DNA of 11,044 nucleotides from an uncultured Eubacteriales bacterium (GCA_902474785.1 CABRXB010000017.1:1-11044); one strand, 5' to 3'; positions 1 through 5,650 are shown, numbered from the stretch's first letter. Made by a program: numbers and translations. The notes: generated by a model not told the origin, from the letters alone.

Positions 1-110
1 GCAGGCTGCGTTGTCTGCGCTGCCGGCTTTTTGCGGCGCCGCTTTTGCTTTGCCTTCTTCTCTTCCTTTTCCTCAATGGGGTTTGGGTTTTGTTCCAGTT
101 GTGTTTTCAA
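1..110 (-). CDS. Unidentified basic/charged protein, N-terminal fragment (runs off the left edge)
   Basis: Only the first 36 codons are inside the window. The start is read as TTG at 110-108, because a strong GGAGGT lies at 122-117 with a 6-base spacer and the frame then stays open to the edge. The visible N-terminus begins MKTQLEQNPNPIEEKEEKKA and continues into a run of Lys/Arg (KQKRRRKKPA), so it is highly charged with no signal peptide or membrane segment so far. It follows the lytic transglycosylase by 90 bases on the same strand and may be the next gene of the coaE operon. The gap contains an imperfect inverted repeat (GGGAAG 132-137 with CTTCCC 155-160) just before the RBS. I do not recognise the family. 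A charged cytoplasmic tail ahead of a later membrane segment is possible but not visible. Confidence 0.55.
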   Translation of the reverse strand, partial: MKTQLEQNPNPIEEKEEKKAKQKRRRKKPAAQTTQP

Positions 111-200
111 TCAGATACCTCCGTTATATGGGGGAAGGGACTTGCGAGAAGGCTCTTCCCATAATCCGGCGTTTTGGGTGTGACGCAAAAGAGCGCAAAC

Positions 201-767
201 CTAATCAAGCCCATACAGCAACTGGTATACGGTGCTGTAGAGCAAAACGCGCCGGGTGTGTGTTCTGGTCTCTTCATAGGGCACAAGGGTCAGCGTGCGC
301 CCATCTTCACTGTAACGCTTGTCGGACAGCCAGTCGCGCACGCGGGCGGGGCCGGCATTGTAGGCGGCAAGCGCCGTGGATAAATCGGAAAACTCCGAAA
401 TCAGCAGCGCCAGATTGGCGCAGCCATAGTACAGATTGGTGTCGGGATCGGCGAGATCCCCCTCGCTGTGCCCGAATTTGAAGCACAGCCATTGATAGGT
501 GTCCGGCGTGAGCTGCATGAGCCCCACGGCGCCGGCGTGGGAGACGGCGTTTGGGTCGAAGTGGCTTTCGGCCAGAATAAGACCGGCCACCAGAGAGGAC
601 GGCAGGTCGAAGCGCGCGGCCTCGCGCTCAAGGGCCTCGCGATAGGGCAACACAAAAAGGCGGCGCAGGGCAAAAAAACCACAGGTCGCAAGCAACAAAA
701 CAGCAAGCGCCAGGGCAAACAGCCGTTTGCGCCGCAGACGGGAAGGCCGGCGCACGCTCACTGGCAC
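201..767 (-). CDS. Membrane-anchored lytic transglycosylase, SLT domain
   Basis: Probable peptidoglycan lytic transglycosylase, cleaving the MurNAc-GlcNAc bond with formation of a 1,6-anhydro end. In the 188-residue reading, a basic N-terminus (residues 5-15, Arg/Lys-rich) is followed by one hydrophobic segment (about 16-34), so the enzyme should be tethered outside the membrane. The SLT signature is clear: catalytic Glu67 in AESHFDPNAVSHAGAVGLMQ (66-85) and the later AAYNAGP motif (134-140). The domain fills the rest of the protein, which is short for the family and has no LysM or SH3 domain. The longest reading starts at GTG 767-765 and overlaps coaE by 10 bases. GTG 761-759, overlapping the coaE TGA as GTGA, matches the coupling style of the other junctions here and would shorten the protein by two residues. 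No clear Shine-Dalgarno is seen, which fits translational coupling to coaE. Confidence 0.9.
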   Translation of the reverse strand: MPVSVRRPSRLRRKRLFALALAVLLLATCGFFALRRLFVLPYREALEREAARFDLPSSLVAGLILAESHFDPNAVSHAGAVGLMQLTPDTYQWLCFKFGHSEGDLADPDTNLYYGCANLALLISEFSDLSTALAAYNAGPARVRDWLSDKRYSEDGRTLTLVPYEETRTHTRRVLLYSTVYQLLYGLD

Positions 768-1351
768 AGCCCGAGCGAACGGGCAATGCGGGCCACCTGC
801 TCATTGAGCGCCTCGGTGTTCCCGTTGTTGACAACAACGTAGTCTGCGTGGGAGACAAAAAAGTCCTCCTCTTTTTGCGCGTCGAGCCGGCGGCGTGCGT
901 CGGCTTCCGAAATGTTGTCGCGTGCCATAATGCGTGAGAGCATCAGCGCATAGGGCGCAGTGACGGCGATGACGGCGCTGCCCTTTTGCCCGCCCTCGAT
1001 GAGGGCGATGGCGTCGATGAGCAGACCCTTTGTGCCGGCGGCGCGCTCTTTTTGTTCAATTTCCTCGATGGCCTTGCCCACATAGCGATGGGTGATGGCC
1101 GAAAGCGCCGAAAGCTGGTCGGGATCGGAAAAGACAATGGCAGACAGACGCCGCCGGTCAATGGCGCCGTCTTCTCCCAAAATGCCCGGCCCGAAGTGCG
1201 CCACGAGCTCGGCGGCACAGGGCGTGCCCGGCTCATAAATGCTGTGGGCCACCTTGTCGGCGTCGACATGGACAACGCCGTAATCTTCAAACAGGCGCGC
1301 CACCGTGCTCTTGCCGGCGCCGCTTTTTCCTGTGATTCCAAATCGAAGCAT
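758..1351 (-). CDS. coaE: Dephospho-CoA kinase
   Basis: Catalyses the last step of coenzyme A synthesis, ATP-dependent phosphorylation of the 3'-hydroxyl of dephospho-CoA, in the cytoplasm. The product is 197 residues, normal for the family. It opens MLRFGITGKSGAGKST, with the P-loop G8-S15; DADKVAH (30-36) matches the conserved DAD motif near the substrate site, and a lid-like region ARDNISEADARRRLDAQ lies around 143-159. The usual DxPLLxE segment reads LIDAIALIE (111-119), keeping Asp and Glu but losing the proline. The start is the ATG at 1351-1349 because GGAGG at 1363-1359 sits 7 bases upstream. The frame is open for 16 more codons, but that extension is not CoaE-like. It lies 82 bases after tsaC on the same strand and overlaps the transglycosylase, so the three are probably co-transcribed. 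Two small stems (CCGTG/CACGG and GCGG/CCGC) lie in the leader. Confidence 0.95.
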   Translation of the reverse strand: MLRFGITGKSGAGKSTVARLFEDYGVVHVDADKVAHSIYEPGTPCAAELVAHFGPGILGEDGAIDRRRLSAIVFSDPDQLSALSAITHRYVGKAIEEIEQKERAAGTKGLLIDAIALIEGGQKGSAVIAVTAPYALMLSRIMARDNISEADARRRLDAQKEEDFFVSHADYVVVNNGNTEALNEQVARIARSLGLCQ

Positions 1352-1433
1352 GGGGGTTCCTCCAAATGCGGCTCGCACCGCAAACCCGTGAAAGCACACG
1401 GATGACTGTTGTTTTGAGTAGTAATGGCGTTAT

Positions 1434-2477
1434 TTACAGGGTGACGACCTTGTGCCCCGCCGCTTTGAGCAGGCGGTTGCGAACGGCCAGAGAGATGCCG
1501 TCCTCCCCCGGAAGGGGGCCGTAGATGGCACAAACGCCGGCCTCGTCAAAGCTGCGCAGCGCGTCGAAAAGTGCGTGCGCATGGGCGGCGGCATTGTCCG
1601 CCGGCCCAAGGCTTGCCACATGGGAGGCGCATGGAAAGAGCATGCGCTGCTCATCATAGCACAAAATGCCCACGTTTGGCTGCTGCGACTGCGCTTCGAG
1701 CCACTTCGTCACGGCGGACAGGTCGCCCTTTGCCAGCGTGAGCGGAGCGGTCGGCGCATAGTGCCGGTATTTCATGCCGGGGGCGAGCGGGCGCTGCCCC
1801 TCTTGCAGTTTGCTTGTGACGGCGGGGTCGACGCGCACATCGCCGAGCACTGTGCGCAGCATTTCGAGGCTGACGCCGCCGGGACGCAGCAGGGTGGGCG
1901 TTTCACCGGCCAGCGAGACCACGGTGGACTCGAGGCCCACGCCACAGTCCCCCCCGTCGATCATCAGATCGACGCGTCCGTCAAGGTCTTCCAGGACATG
2001 AGAGAGTCTGGTGGGGCTTGGGCGGCCTGATCGGTTGGCGGAGGGAGCGGCCACCGGCACGGCGGCCTGGCGCAGCAGCGCGGCGGCCACGGGGTGCGAG
2101 GGGATGCGGATGGCCACGGTGTCGAGCCCGCCCGACACGGCATCGGGAATCCGGGGTCGCTTTGGCAAAATGACGGTCAGAGGCCCCGGTGAAAAGGCGG
2201 CAAAGAGGTCGAAGGCTTTGGACGGAATTTTCCGGCACAGCGTGTCGAGCTGCGACAGGTCGGGAAGATGCACAATGAGCGGGTTGTCGCAGGGACGCCC
2301 CTTGGCGGCGTAGATGGCGCGCGCGGCAGCCTCGTCGAGCGCGTTTGCGCCAAGTCCATAGACCGTCTCGGTCGGGAAGACTACAAGGCCGCCCTCGCGC
2401 AAAATGCGTCCTGCTTCAGACAGCGCCTGCTCCGAAAAAGCGTCGGGATTGACATGTAAAATTGGTGTGATACCCAT
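1434..2477 (-). CDS. tsaC: L-threonylcarbamoyladenylate synthase (Sua5/YwlC type)
   Basis: Makes threonylcarbamoyl-AMP from threonine, bicarbonate and ATP, the first step of the t6A37 modification of ANN-decoding tRNAs. It is a two-domain Sua5/YwlC-type protein of 347 residues. The N-terminal YrdC fold shows PTETVYGLGANA (35-46), KGRPCDNPLIVH (59-70) and PSANRSGRPSPT (145-156), followed by DGGDCGVGLESTVV (174-187). The linker PGMKYRHYAP (233-242) is typical of the Sua5 hinge, and about 100 residues form the C-terminal domain. I choose the ATG at 2477-2475 because GAGG at 2487-2484 is 6 bases upstream. An in-frame ATG at 2489 would put this Shine-Dalgarno inside the gene. The gene follows a 1.35-kb non-coding repeat region after prfA and precedes coaE by 82 bases. 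In many Firmicutes it lies near prfA and prmC, and prmC is not present here. Confidence 0.95.
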   Translation of the reverse strand: MGITPILHVNPDAFSEQALSEAGRILREGGLVVFPTETVYGLGANALDEAAARAIYAAKGRPCDNPLIVHLPDLSQLDTLCRKIPSKAFDLFAAFSPGPLTVILPKRPRIPDAVSGGLDTVAIRIPSHPVAAALLRQAAVPVAAPSANRSGRPSPTRLSHVLEDLDGRVDLMIDGGDCGVGLESTVVSLAGETPTLLRPGGVSLEMLRTVLGDVRVDPAVTSKLQEGQRPLAPGMKYRHYAPTAPLTLAKGDLSAVTKWLEAQSQQPNVGILCYDEQRMLFPCASHVASLGPADNAAAHAHALFDALRSFDEAGVCAIYGPLPGEDGISLAVRNRLLKAAGHKVVTL

Positions 2478-2497
2478 ATCATGCCTCATGCACTGAA

Positions 2498-2527
2498 ATT
2501 ATTCTCGCCTTTGGCGGAAATTTTAAA
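2498..2527 (-). promoter_or_regulatory. Possible sigma-A-like promoter for tsaC
   Basis: On the minus strand TTTAAA (2527-2522) and AATAAT (2503-2498) are separated by 18 bases. They match 4 of 6 and 5 of 6 consensus positions. Transcription would begin near 2491, giving a very short leader before the GAGG ribosome-binding site and ATG 2477. The AT-rich patch stands out from its GC-rich surroundings and lies between the repeat region and the gene. The call rests on weak consensus matches only. Confidence 0.3.
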
Positions 2528-2843
2528 GGGGAAACGCGCGCCTCAAACGACAGGCGCCACGCGGGACAAGCGTTGCCCTACAAGACAACGCGCCTTTGGA
2601 AAAGCCGCTGGCGTGCAAAACGCTCAAGGCGACGGGCGAGCCATAAAAGGGCGAAGCCATCGGGAAGAGCCCAAAAGCGCAAGGTTCAAGCGTGCAGTGC
2701 CCGGACGCAGAGTCCAAAAAATTCAGGGGAGACCCGAAAAGATCAAAAGCAAACAACAGGACGGCTCTGGGGGCTGAAGGGCAAAAGCCCTGGGCGCCTG
2801 CCCAAGCTGGAAAGCCGCGCACAACTCACAACGCCGGGAATGC
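2528..2843. other. Non-coding stretch between tsaC and the tandem array
   Basis: No gene is recognisable on either strand. An open frame on the plus strand (from 2573, TTG start, no ribosome-binding site) is a highly basic, low-complexity shadow that runs into the repeat array. The sequence is A/G/C-rich and T-poor on the plus strand, like the array next to it, and contains loose matches to the unit such as AGAGTCCAAAAAATTC near 2711. It may be an eroded extension of the array. I see no RNA gene or operator in it. Confidence 0.5.
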
Positions 2844-3374
2844 GCCGAAACTCAAGGGCAGTTGAAGCTCAAGGACAGCCAGATTCAGGGGCAGCCAGAG
2901 TTTTAAAAACAGTTAGAGCTCCAAGGTCAGCCAAGGCCCCAAGGATAACCAGAGCCCCAAGAATAGCTAAAGTTCCAAAGACAGCCAGAGACCCAAAGCC
3001 AGTCAGGGCTCCAAGAAAAGTCAGAGTTCCAAGGATAGCCAAAGCCCCAAGAGCAGCCAGAGTTCCAAGAGCAGCCGAAGCTCCAAGGTCAGTCAGAGTT
3101 CCAAAGACAGCCAGAGACCCAAGGATAGCCTAGAGTTCCAAAGATAGCCAAGCCCCAAGAGCAGCCAAAGTTCCAAGGGCAGCCAGAGTTCCAAAGATAG
3201 CCAAGCCCCAAGAGCAGCCGAAGCTCCAAGGCCAGTCAGAACTCCAAGGTCAGCCAGGGCCCCAAGGACAGCCGAGTTCCAAGGATAGCCAGAGACCCAA
3301 GGATAGCCAGGGCCGCAAGAGCAGCCAAAATTCCAGGAACAGCCGGAGCTCAAGAAAAACCAAAGCTTACGAAA
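2844..3374. repeat. Degenerate tandem array, about 30 units of 18 bp
   Basis: On the plus strand the unit consensus is about AGCCAGAGYTCCAAGGAY. Thirty consecutive units can be laid out by eye from 2844 to 3374. Thirteen units from 2893 to 3126 are exactly 18 bases long; later ones are mostly 18, with several of 17 (3146, 3199, 3270, 3341, 3358) and one of 19 (3127). Most differences are transitions (C/T or A/G), while the CCAAG core is nearly fixed. Length changes not divisible by three break every reading frame, and variation is not concentrated at third codon positions, so the array does not look protein-coding. There are no unique spacers, so it is not CRISPR. The plus strand is strongly T-poor: 30 T in the 300 bases 2941-3240. 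Function is unknown; a minisatellite or an array of protein-binding sites are options. Confidence 0.9.
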
Positions 3375-3513
3375 GCCAAAACGCAAGGACAGCGGGAGTT
3401 TGAGAACAGCTTAAAGCACAAGGCGTTAAAGTTTCAAGCGCAACAAAAACTTCCGAGAGCAGCAAAATCCCGAACAACCAGAGCGTGAACTGGCTCTAAA
3501 AGTGCATCGGAGC

Positions 3514-3553
3514 AGGCGCCAAATGGCAAGGGGTTCGAATCCCCAAGGCGGGC
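3514..3553 (+). other. tRNA-like fragment (T-arm motif), probably a relic
   Basis: GGGG TTCGAAT CCCC at 3530-3544 has the T-loop signature GGTTCGAATCC with four closing pairs. The bases just before it (GGCGCCAAATGGCAAGG, 3514-3530) resemble a D-arm, as in tRNA-Cys. The bases where a 3' acceptor strand should lie (AGGCGGG, 3546-3552) find no partner at the expected distance, and there is no anticodon arm. This is not a functional tRNA. It could be a decayed tRNA, the trace of an element that integrated into a tRNA 3' end, or chance. Confidence 0.35.
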
Positions 3554-3567
3554 GTCTTATCAGACGC
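3552..3567. repeat. Perfect inverted repeat, 6-bp stem with tetraloop
   Basis: GCGTCT-TATC-AGACGC is a perfect hairpin that begins inside the presumed acceptor part of the tRNA-like fragment. No T-tract follows on either strand, so it is not a classical terminator. Its role is unknown. Confidence 0.6.
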
Positions 3568-3604
3568 AACAAATCCAAGACGATTTAAAAAAACTCCGCT
3601 TTGA

Positions 3605-3622
3605 AAACAAAACGTTTTGTTT
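3605..3622. repeat. Perfect 18-bp AT-rich palindrome
   Basis: AAACAAAACGTTTTGTTT is fully self-complementary with no spacer, centred at 3613/3614. A symmetric site of this kind suits binding by a dimeric protein. As RNA it would form a weak 7-bp A/U-rich hairpin with an ACGU loop. It overlaps the -35 position of a possible plus-strand extended -10 (TGTTATAAG, 3629-3637). Confidence 0.7.
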
Positions 3623-3628
3623 GCTCTG

Positions 3629-3637
3629 TGTTATAAG
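3629..3637 (+). promoter_or_regulatory. Possible extended -10 element on the plus strand
   Basis: TG-T-TATAAG fits the extended -10 pattern (TGN followed by a TATAAT-like hexamer). The place of a -35 box is taken by the 18-bp palindrome. A transcript would begin near 3644 and run antisense into the end of prfA. There is no credible gene downstream, so this could be a chance match. Confidence 0.2.
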
Positions 3638-3770
3638 AAATGAAGGGCAACGGCGCAAAGCCAAGGCTTTGGGCTCGCCTGATTTTTCGCACATATGCTC
3701 GAAACCAATGGAGCAGCGCCGGCTTGGGCGGCAGTTGTTTTAAAATGTTGAAAGCGCATGTCAAAACGCA

Positions 3771-3786
3771 AGTTCCAAAGACAACC
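3771..3786. repeat. Isolated copy of the 18-bp array unit
   Basis: AGTTCCAAAGACAACC matches 15 of 16 bases of the array motif AGTTCCAAAGACAGCC (as at 2971-2986). It lies about 400 bases from the recognisable end of the array and 46 bases from the prfA stop, so the array once extended further or a unit was copied. Confidence 0.5.
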
Positions 3787-3820
3787 TGCGTCAAAAGAGC
3801 CCACGCTGCAAAAACGCAGA

Positions 3821-3837
3821 GGCTAAAGGGGTTAGCC
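3821..3837 (-). terminator. Possible weak terminator hairpin at the prfA stop codon
   Basis: GGCTAA and TTAGCC form a perfect 6-bp stem with a 5-base loop, and the prfA TAA stop lies inside the stem. In the prfA direction the stem is followed by TCTGCG and then TTTTT. The gap before the T-run makes it an atypical intrinsic terminator. Confidence 0.3.
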
Positions 3838-4905
3838 CGCCTCGCCCGCTTTGAGTTTTTCGGTTTGGTCGGCTGTGATGAGCGCGTCGATCATCTCGTC
3901 GAGGTCGCCGTTGAGAAAAGCCTCAAGCTTGTATAAGGTCAGTCCGATGCGGTGGTCGGAAACCCGGCCCTGCGGATAATTGTAGGTGCGGATGCGCTCG
4001 CTGCGGTCGCCGGTGCCGACCTGAAGGCGGCGTTCGTCTGCGCGGGCGGCGTCCTTTTCGGCCTGCATCTGCTCATAGACGCGCGAGCGCAGAATTTTCA
4101 TGGCCTTTTCCTTGTTTTTGTGCTGGCTGCGCTCGTCTTGACACTCCACCACAATGCCGGTGGGCAGGTGGGTGATGCGAATGGCGGATTCGGTCTTGTT
4201 GACGTGCTGTCCGCCGGCGCCGCCTGAACGATAGGTGTCGATCTGGAGATCCGCAGGGTTGATCTGCACTTCGACCTCCTCCGCCTCGGGCAAAACGGCC
4301 ACGGTGACAGTGGAGGTGTGAATGCGCCCTTGCGACTCGGTGTCGGGCACGCGCTGCACGCGGTGGACGCCCGATTCAAACTTCAAGCGACTGTAAACGC
4401 CGTCGCCCTCGATGAGAAAACTGATCTCTTTGATGCCGCCAAGCTCGGTCTCGTTTAAGGAGAGCACTTCGGTTTTGTAGCGGCGGGATTCGGCGTACAT
4501 CGAATACATGCGGTAGAGGTTTGACGCAAACAGGGCCGCCTCGTCGCCGCCCGCGCCGCCGCGGATTTCCACGATAACCGACTTGTCGTCGTCGGGGTCC
4601 TTGGGAATGAGCAAAATTTTCAGCTCTTCCAGACACCGTTCGCAGTCGGCCTTGCCCTGGTGAAGCTCCTCTTCGGCAAGCTCCTTGAAGTCGGGCTCGA
4701 GGTGGCCGGAGAGCAGCTCTTTGGCCTCGTCGACCGCTGCCTGGGCCGCTTTGTATTCCCGGTATTTTTCAATGACGGGCGAGAGCGATTTGAACTCCCG
4801 CATCAGGGCCTTATACTGCGCCTGATCCCCCACGATGGCAGGGTCCATCAAACGCTCGTTTACCTGCTCAAACCGCTGTTCGGCGGCGGCCAGCTTTTCG
4901 ATCAT
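3832..4905 (-). CDS. prfA: Peptide chain release factor 1
   Basis: Recognises UAA and UAG in the ribosomal A site and triggers peptide release. The product is 357 residues, the usual length. The N-terminal half is helical and charged. The codon-recognition loop holds PDT (187-189) in the RF1 PxT position, within [18 protein letters not shown], which separates it from RF2 (SPF). The catalytic GGQ is at 231-233 in [18 protein letters not shown], where the Gln is the usual PrmC methylation target. There is no RF2-style frameshift site and no truncation. ATG 4905-4903 overlaps the DUF951 TGA as ATGA, with AGGAG about 8 bases upstream, so the two genes are translationally coupled. A gene-free region of about 1.35 kb follows, and prmC, often the next gene in Firmicutes, is missing. 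Confidence 0.97.
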   Translation of the reverse strand: MIEKLAAAEQRFEQVNERLMDPAIVGDQAQYKALMREFKSLSPVIEKYREYKAAQAAVDEAKELLSGHLEPDFKELAEEELHQGKADCERCLEELKILLIPKDPDDDKSVIVEIRGGAGGDEAALFASNLYRMYSMYAESRRYKTEVLSLNETELGGIKEISFLIEGDGVYSRLKFESGVHRVQRVPDTESQGRIHTSTVTVAVLPEAEEVEVQINPADLQIDTYRSGGAGGQHVNKTESAIRITHLPTGIVVECQDERSQHKNKEKAMKILRSRVYEQMQAEKDAARADERRLQVGTGDRSERIRTYNYPQGRVSDHRIGLTLYKLEAFLNGDLDEMIDALITADQTEKLKAGEAG

Positions 4906-5117
4906 GCTTTTTGCTCCTGTGTTTCGTTTTGTTGGGGGGCGCAGGGCTTGTCAGACAGCACGGCCTTTTCAAAGGCGGCGCGGGTCATCCAGACCTCGCG
5001 TCCGCAGCCTGTGCAGCGCACCCGCACGTCGGCGCCCGTTCGAAGCACTTCGAAACAGCGCGCGCCGCAGGGGTGTTTTTTCTTCATTGAAAAGCGGTCG
5101 CCCACATGAAGATCCAC
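4902..5117 (-). CDS. DUF951 family small zinc-ribbon-like protein
   Basis: A 71-residue protein of the DUF951 family, widespread in Firmicutes and of unknown function. The sequence [20 protein letters not shown] matches the family's opening (VGD..xxKKxHPCG). Cysteines 17, 21, 35 and 38, the last two as CTGC, could bind zinc. The 20-residue C-terminal tail is acidic/polar and not conserved-looking. The start is taken as GTG 5117-5115 because it places the family's N-terminal MDLxVGD correctly and there is no stronger candidate. The Shine-Dalgarno is weak (GGGGG, 7 bases upstream). An upstream open extension to 5369 is not family-like and contains the promoter. It is the first gene of a two-gene unit with prfA, which it overlaps by 4 bases, so a link to translation is plausible but unproven. 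Confidence 0.85.
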   Translation of the reverse strand: MDLHVGDRFSMKKKHPCGARCFEVLRTGADVRVRCTGCGREVWMTRAAFEKAVLSDKPCAPQQNETQEQKA

Positions 5118-5152
5118 AGCATCGCCCCCGAAAATTGATGATGACGCATCAC

Positions 5153-5172
5153 GAGGTGCCAGTCGGCACCTC
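5153..5172 (-). promoter_or_regulatory. Perfect 8-bp hairpin at the 5' end of the DUF951-prfA transcript
   Basis: GAGGTGCC and GGCACCTC form a perfect 8-bp stem with a 4-base loop. From the promoter at 5182-5210 the RNA should start near 5175, so the hairpin would begin within about three bases of the 5' end. It may protect the message against decay from the 5' end, or as DNA serve as an operator over the start site. It lies 36 bases before the DUF951 start and does not cover it. Confidence 0.65.
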
Positions 5173-5181
5173 ATCCAAACA

Positions 5182-5210
5182 ATTATATCAGCAAACACAA
5201 AAGAGTGCAA
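5182..5210 (-). promoter_or_regulatory. Sigma-A-type extended -10 promoter for DUF951-prfA
   Basis: On the minus strand TTGCAC (5210-5205) and a perfect TATAAT (5187-5182) are 17 bases apart, and TG sits one base before the -10 (TGATATAAT). The -35 matches only 3 of 6 positions, which the extended -10 can offset. The predicted start near 5175 leaves a 5' leader of about 58 bases. Confidence 0.7.
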
Positions 5211-5236
5211 GCAGTTCCTGTCGGTTTTGTGAATGA

Positions 5237-5280
5237 GGCATTGCGAATGCCCGAAAAAACGCCGTTTTGCAGGCATTGCA
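5237..5280 (-). repeat. Overlapping inverted repeats (three copies of the AATGCC arm)
   Basis: GGCATT-GCG-AATGCC (5237-5251) is a perfect 6-bp hairpin. A further GGCATTGCA begins at 5272, so in the minus direction its AATGCC can instead pair with the GGCATT at 5251-5246, enclosing an AAAAC-GGC-GTTTT stem followed by extra T residues. The two pairings exclude each other. This lies just upstream of the DUF951 promoter, and its role, if any, is unknown. Confidence 0.45.
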
Positions 5281-5525
5281 AGGGAAAAGGAGCCACCGCC
5301 AAACGAGAAAAAAGTTGTCTGGGCTCCAAAGAGCGGCGGCGCCTTCCCATGCAAACCGAAAGCGCGCAACCCCGGCGCGCAGGCCCGCGCAGCCCGATCA
5401 GCTTTCTTGCAAAGCGTAGGACAGCGCGGCGCCCCGGCTCCATTTCGTCGCGGCGGGCCAAGGGCAAGAGGCGTTAATCCAAGGCTATGGTCAATTTTGA
5501 AAAGACCCCAAAAGGCAGGGAGAGC

Positions 5526-5568
5526 AAAAAAACAATCCCTTCAGGGGAGAGCGCATCGCGTCCCCCTG
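5526..5568 (-). terminator. Probable intrinsic terminator after PBP2
   Basis: In the minus direction CAGGGG (5568-5563) pairs with CCCCTG (5547-5542), with an inner CGC/GCG stem, and a run of seven T follows at 5532-5526 after 9 bases. The distance from stem to T-run is longer than usual. Position, about 80 bases after the PBP2 stop and before a new promoter, supports the call. Confidence 0.45.
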
Positions 5569-5650
5569 TGAGCGATCCCTTCATGAGCGGGATGGCGTAG
5601 CGGCCGGTCAGACATGGAGCGGGCGGTCTCAAAATGAGCGTGCAGGTCTG

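Larger units (their letters stand above)
3375..3831. other. Non-coding stretch between the tandem array and prfA
   Basis: No gene is recognisable. From 3375 to about 3480 the array fades into more diverged repeats. The rest holds a tRNA T-arm-like motif (3530-3544), a perfect short hairpin (3552-3567), an 18-bp palindrome (3605-3622), a possible plus-strand extended -10 (3629-3637) and a single stray copy of the array unit (3771-3786). Open frames here (for example plus 3640-3936, minus 3585-3794) lack ribosome-binding sites and recognisable sequence. The space is where prmC often follows prfA in Firmicutes, but no NPPY-type methyltransferase motif is visible. Confidence 0.5.
5211..5650. other. 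Non-coding gap between PBP2 and the DUF951 promoter
   Basis: No gene is recognisable. Plus-strand frames at 5205-5477 and 5233-5571 are basic low-complexity shadows without ribosome-binding sites. The gap contains the probable terminator of the PBP2 operon (5526-5568) and a set of overlapping inverted repeats at 5237-5280. In some Firmicutes division or rodA-type genes follow PBP2; none is seen here. Confidence 0.5.

Noticed and set aside
2573..3133. 186-codon basic open frame through the array, giving a hexapeptide repeat (x-P-R/K-x-A/V-R)
   Set aside because: It starts at TTG with no ribosome-binding site. The repeats vary as much at first and second codon positions as at third, and later 17- and 19-base units destroy the frame.
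2844..3374. CRISPR array
   Set aside because: Units are contiguous and degenerate with no unique spacers, and no cas genes are nearby.
3093..3386. 97-codon Leu/Trp/Gly-rich open frame on the minus strand of the array
   Set aside because: It crosses several 17-base units, so its periodicity changes frame within the protein, and no ribosome-binding site precedes it. It is a consequence of stop-poor repeats.
3481..3553. Functional tRNA gene on the plus strand
   Set aside because: Only the T-arm fits. The acceptor strands do not pair (GAGCGTG with AGGCGGG), no anticodon arm is present, and the fifth T-stem pair is A-A.
5118..5369. 84-codon N-terminal extension of the DUF951 gene
   Set aside because: It contains the extended -10 promoter and the 5' hairpin, and DUF951 proteins begin at the MDLxVGD position.
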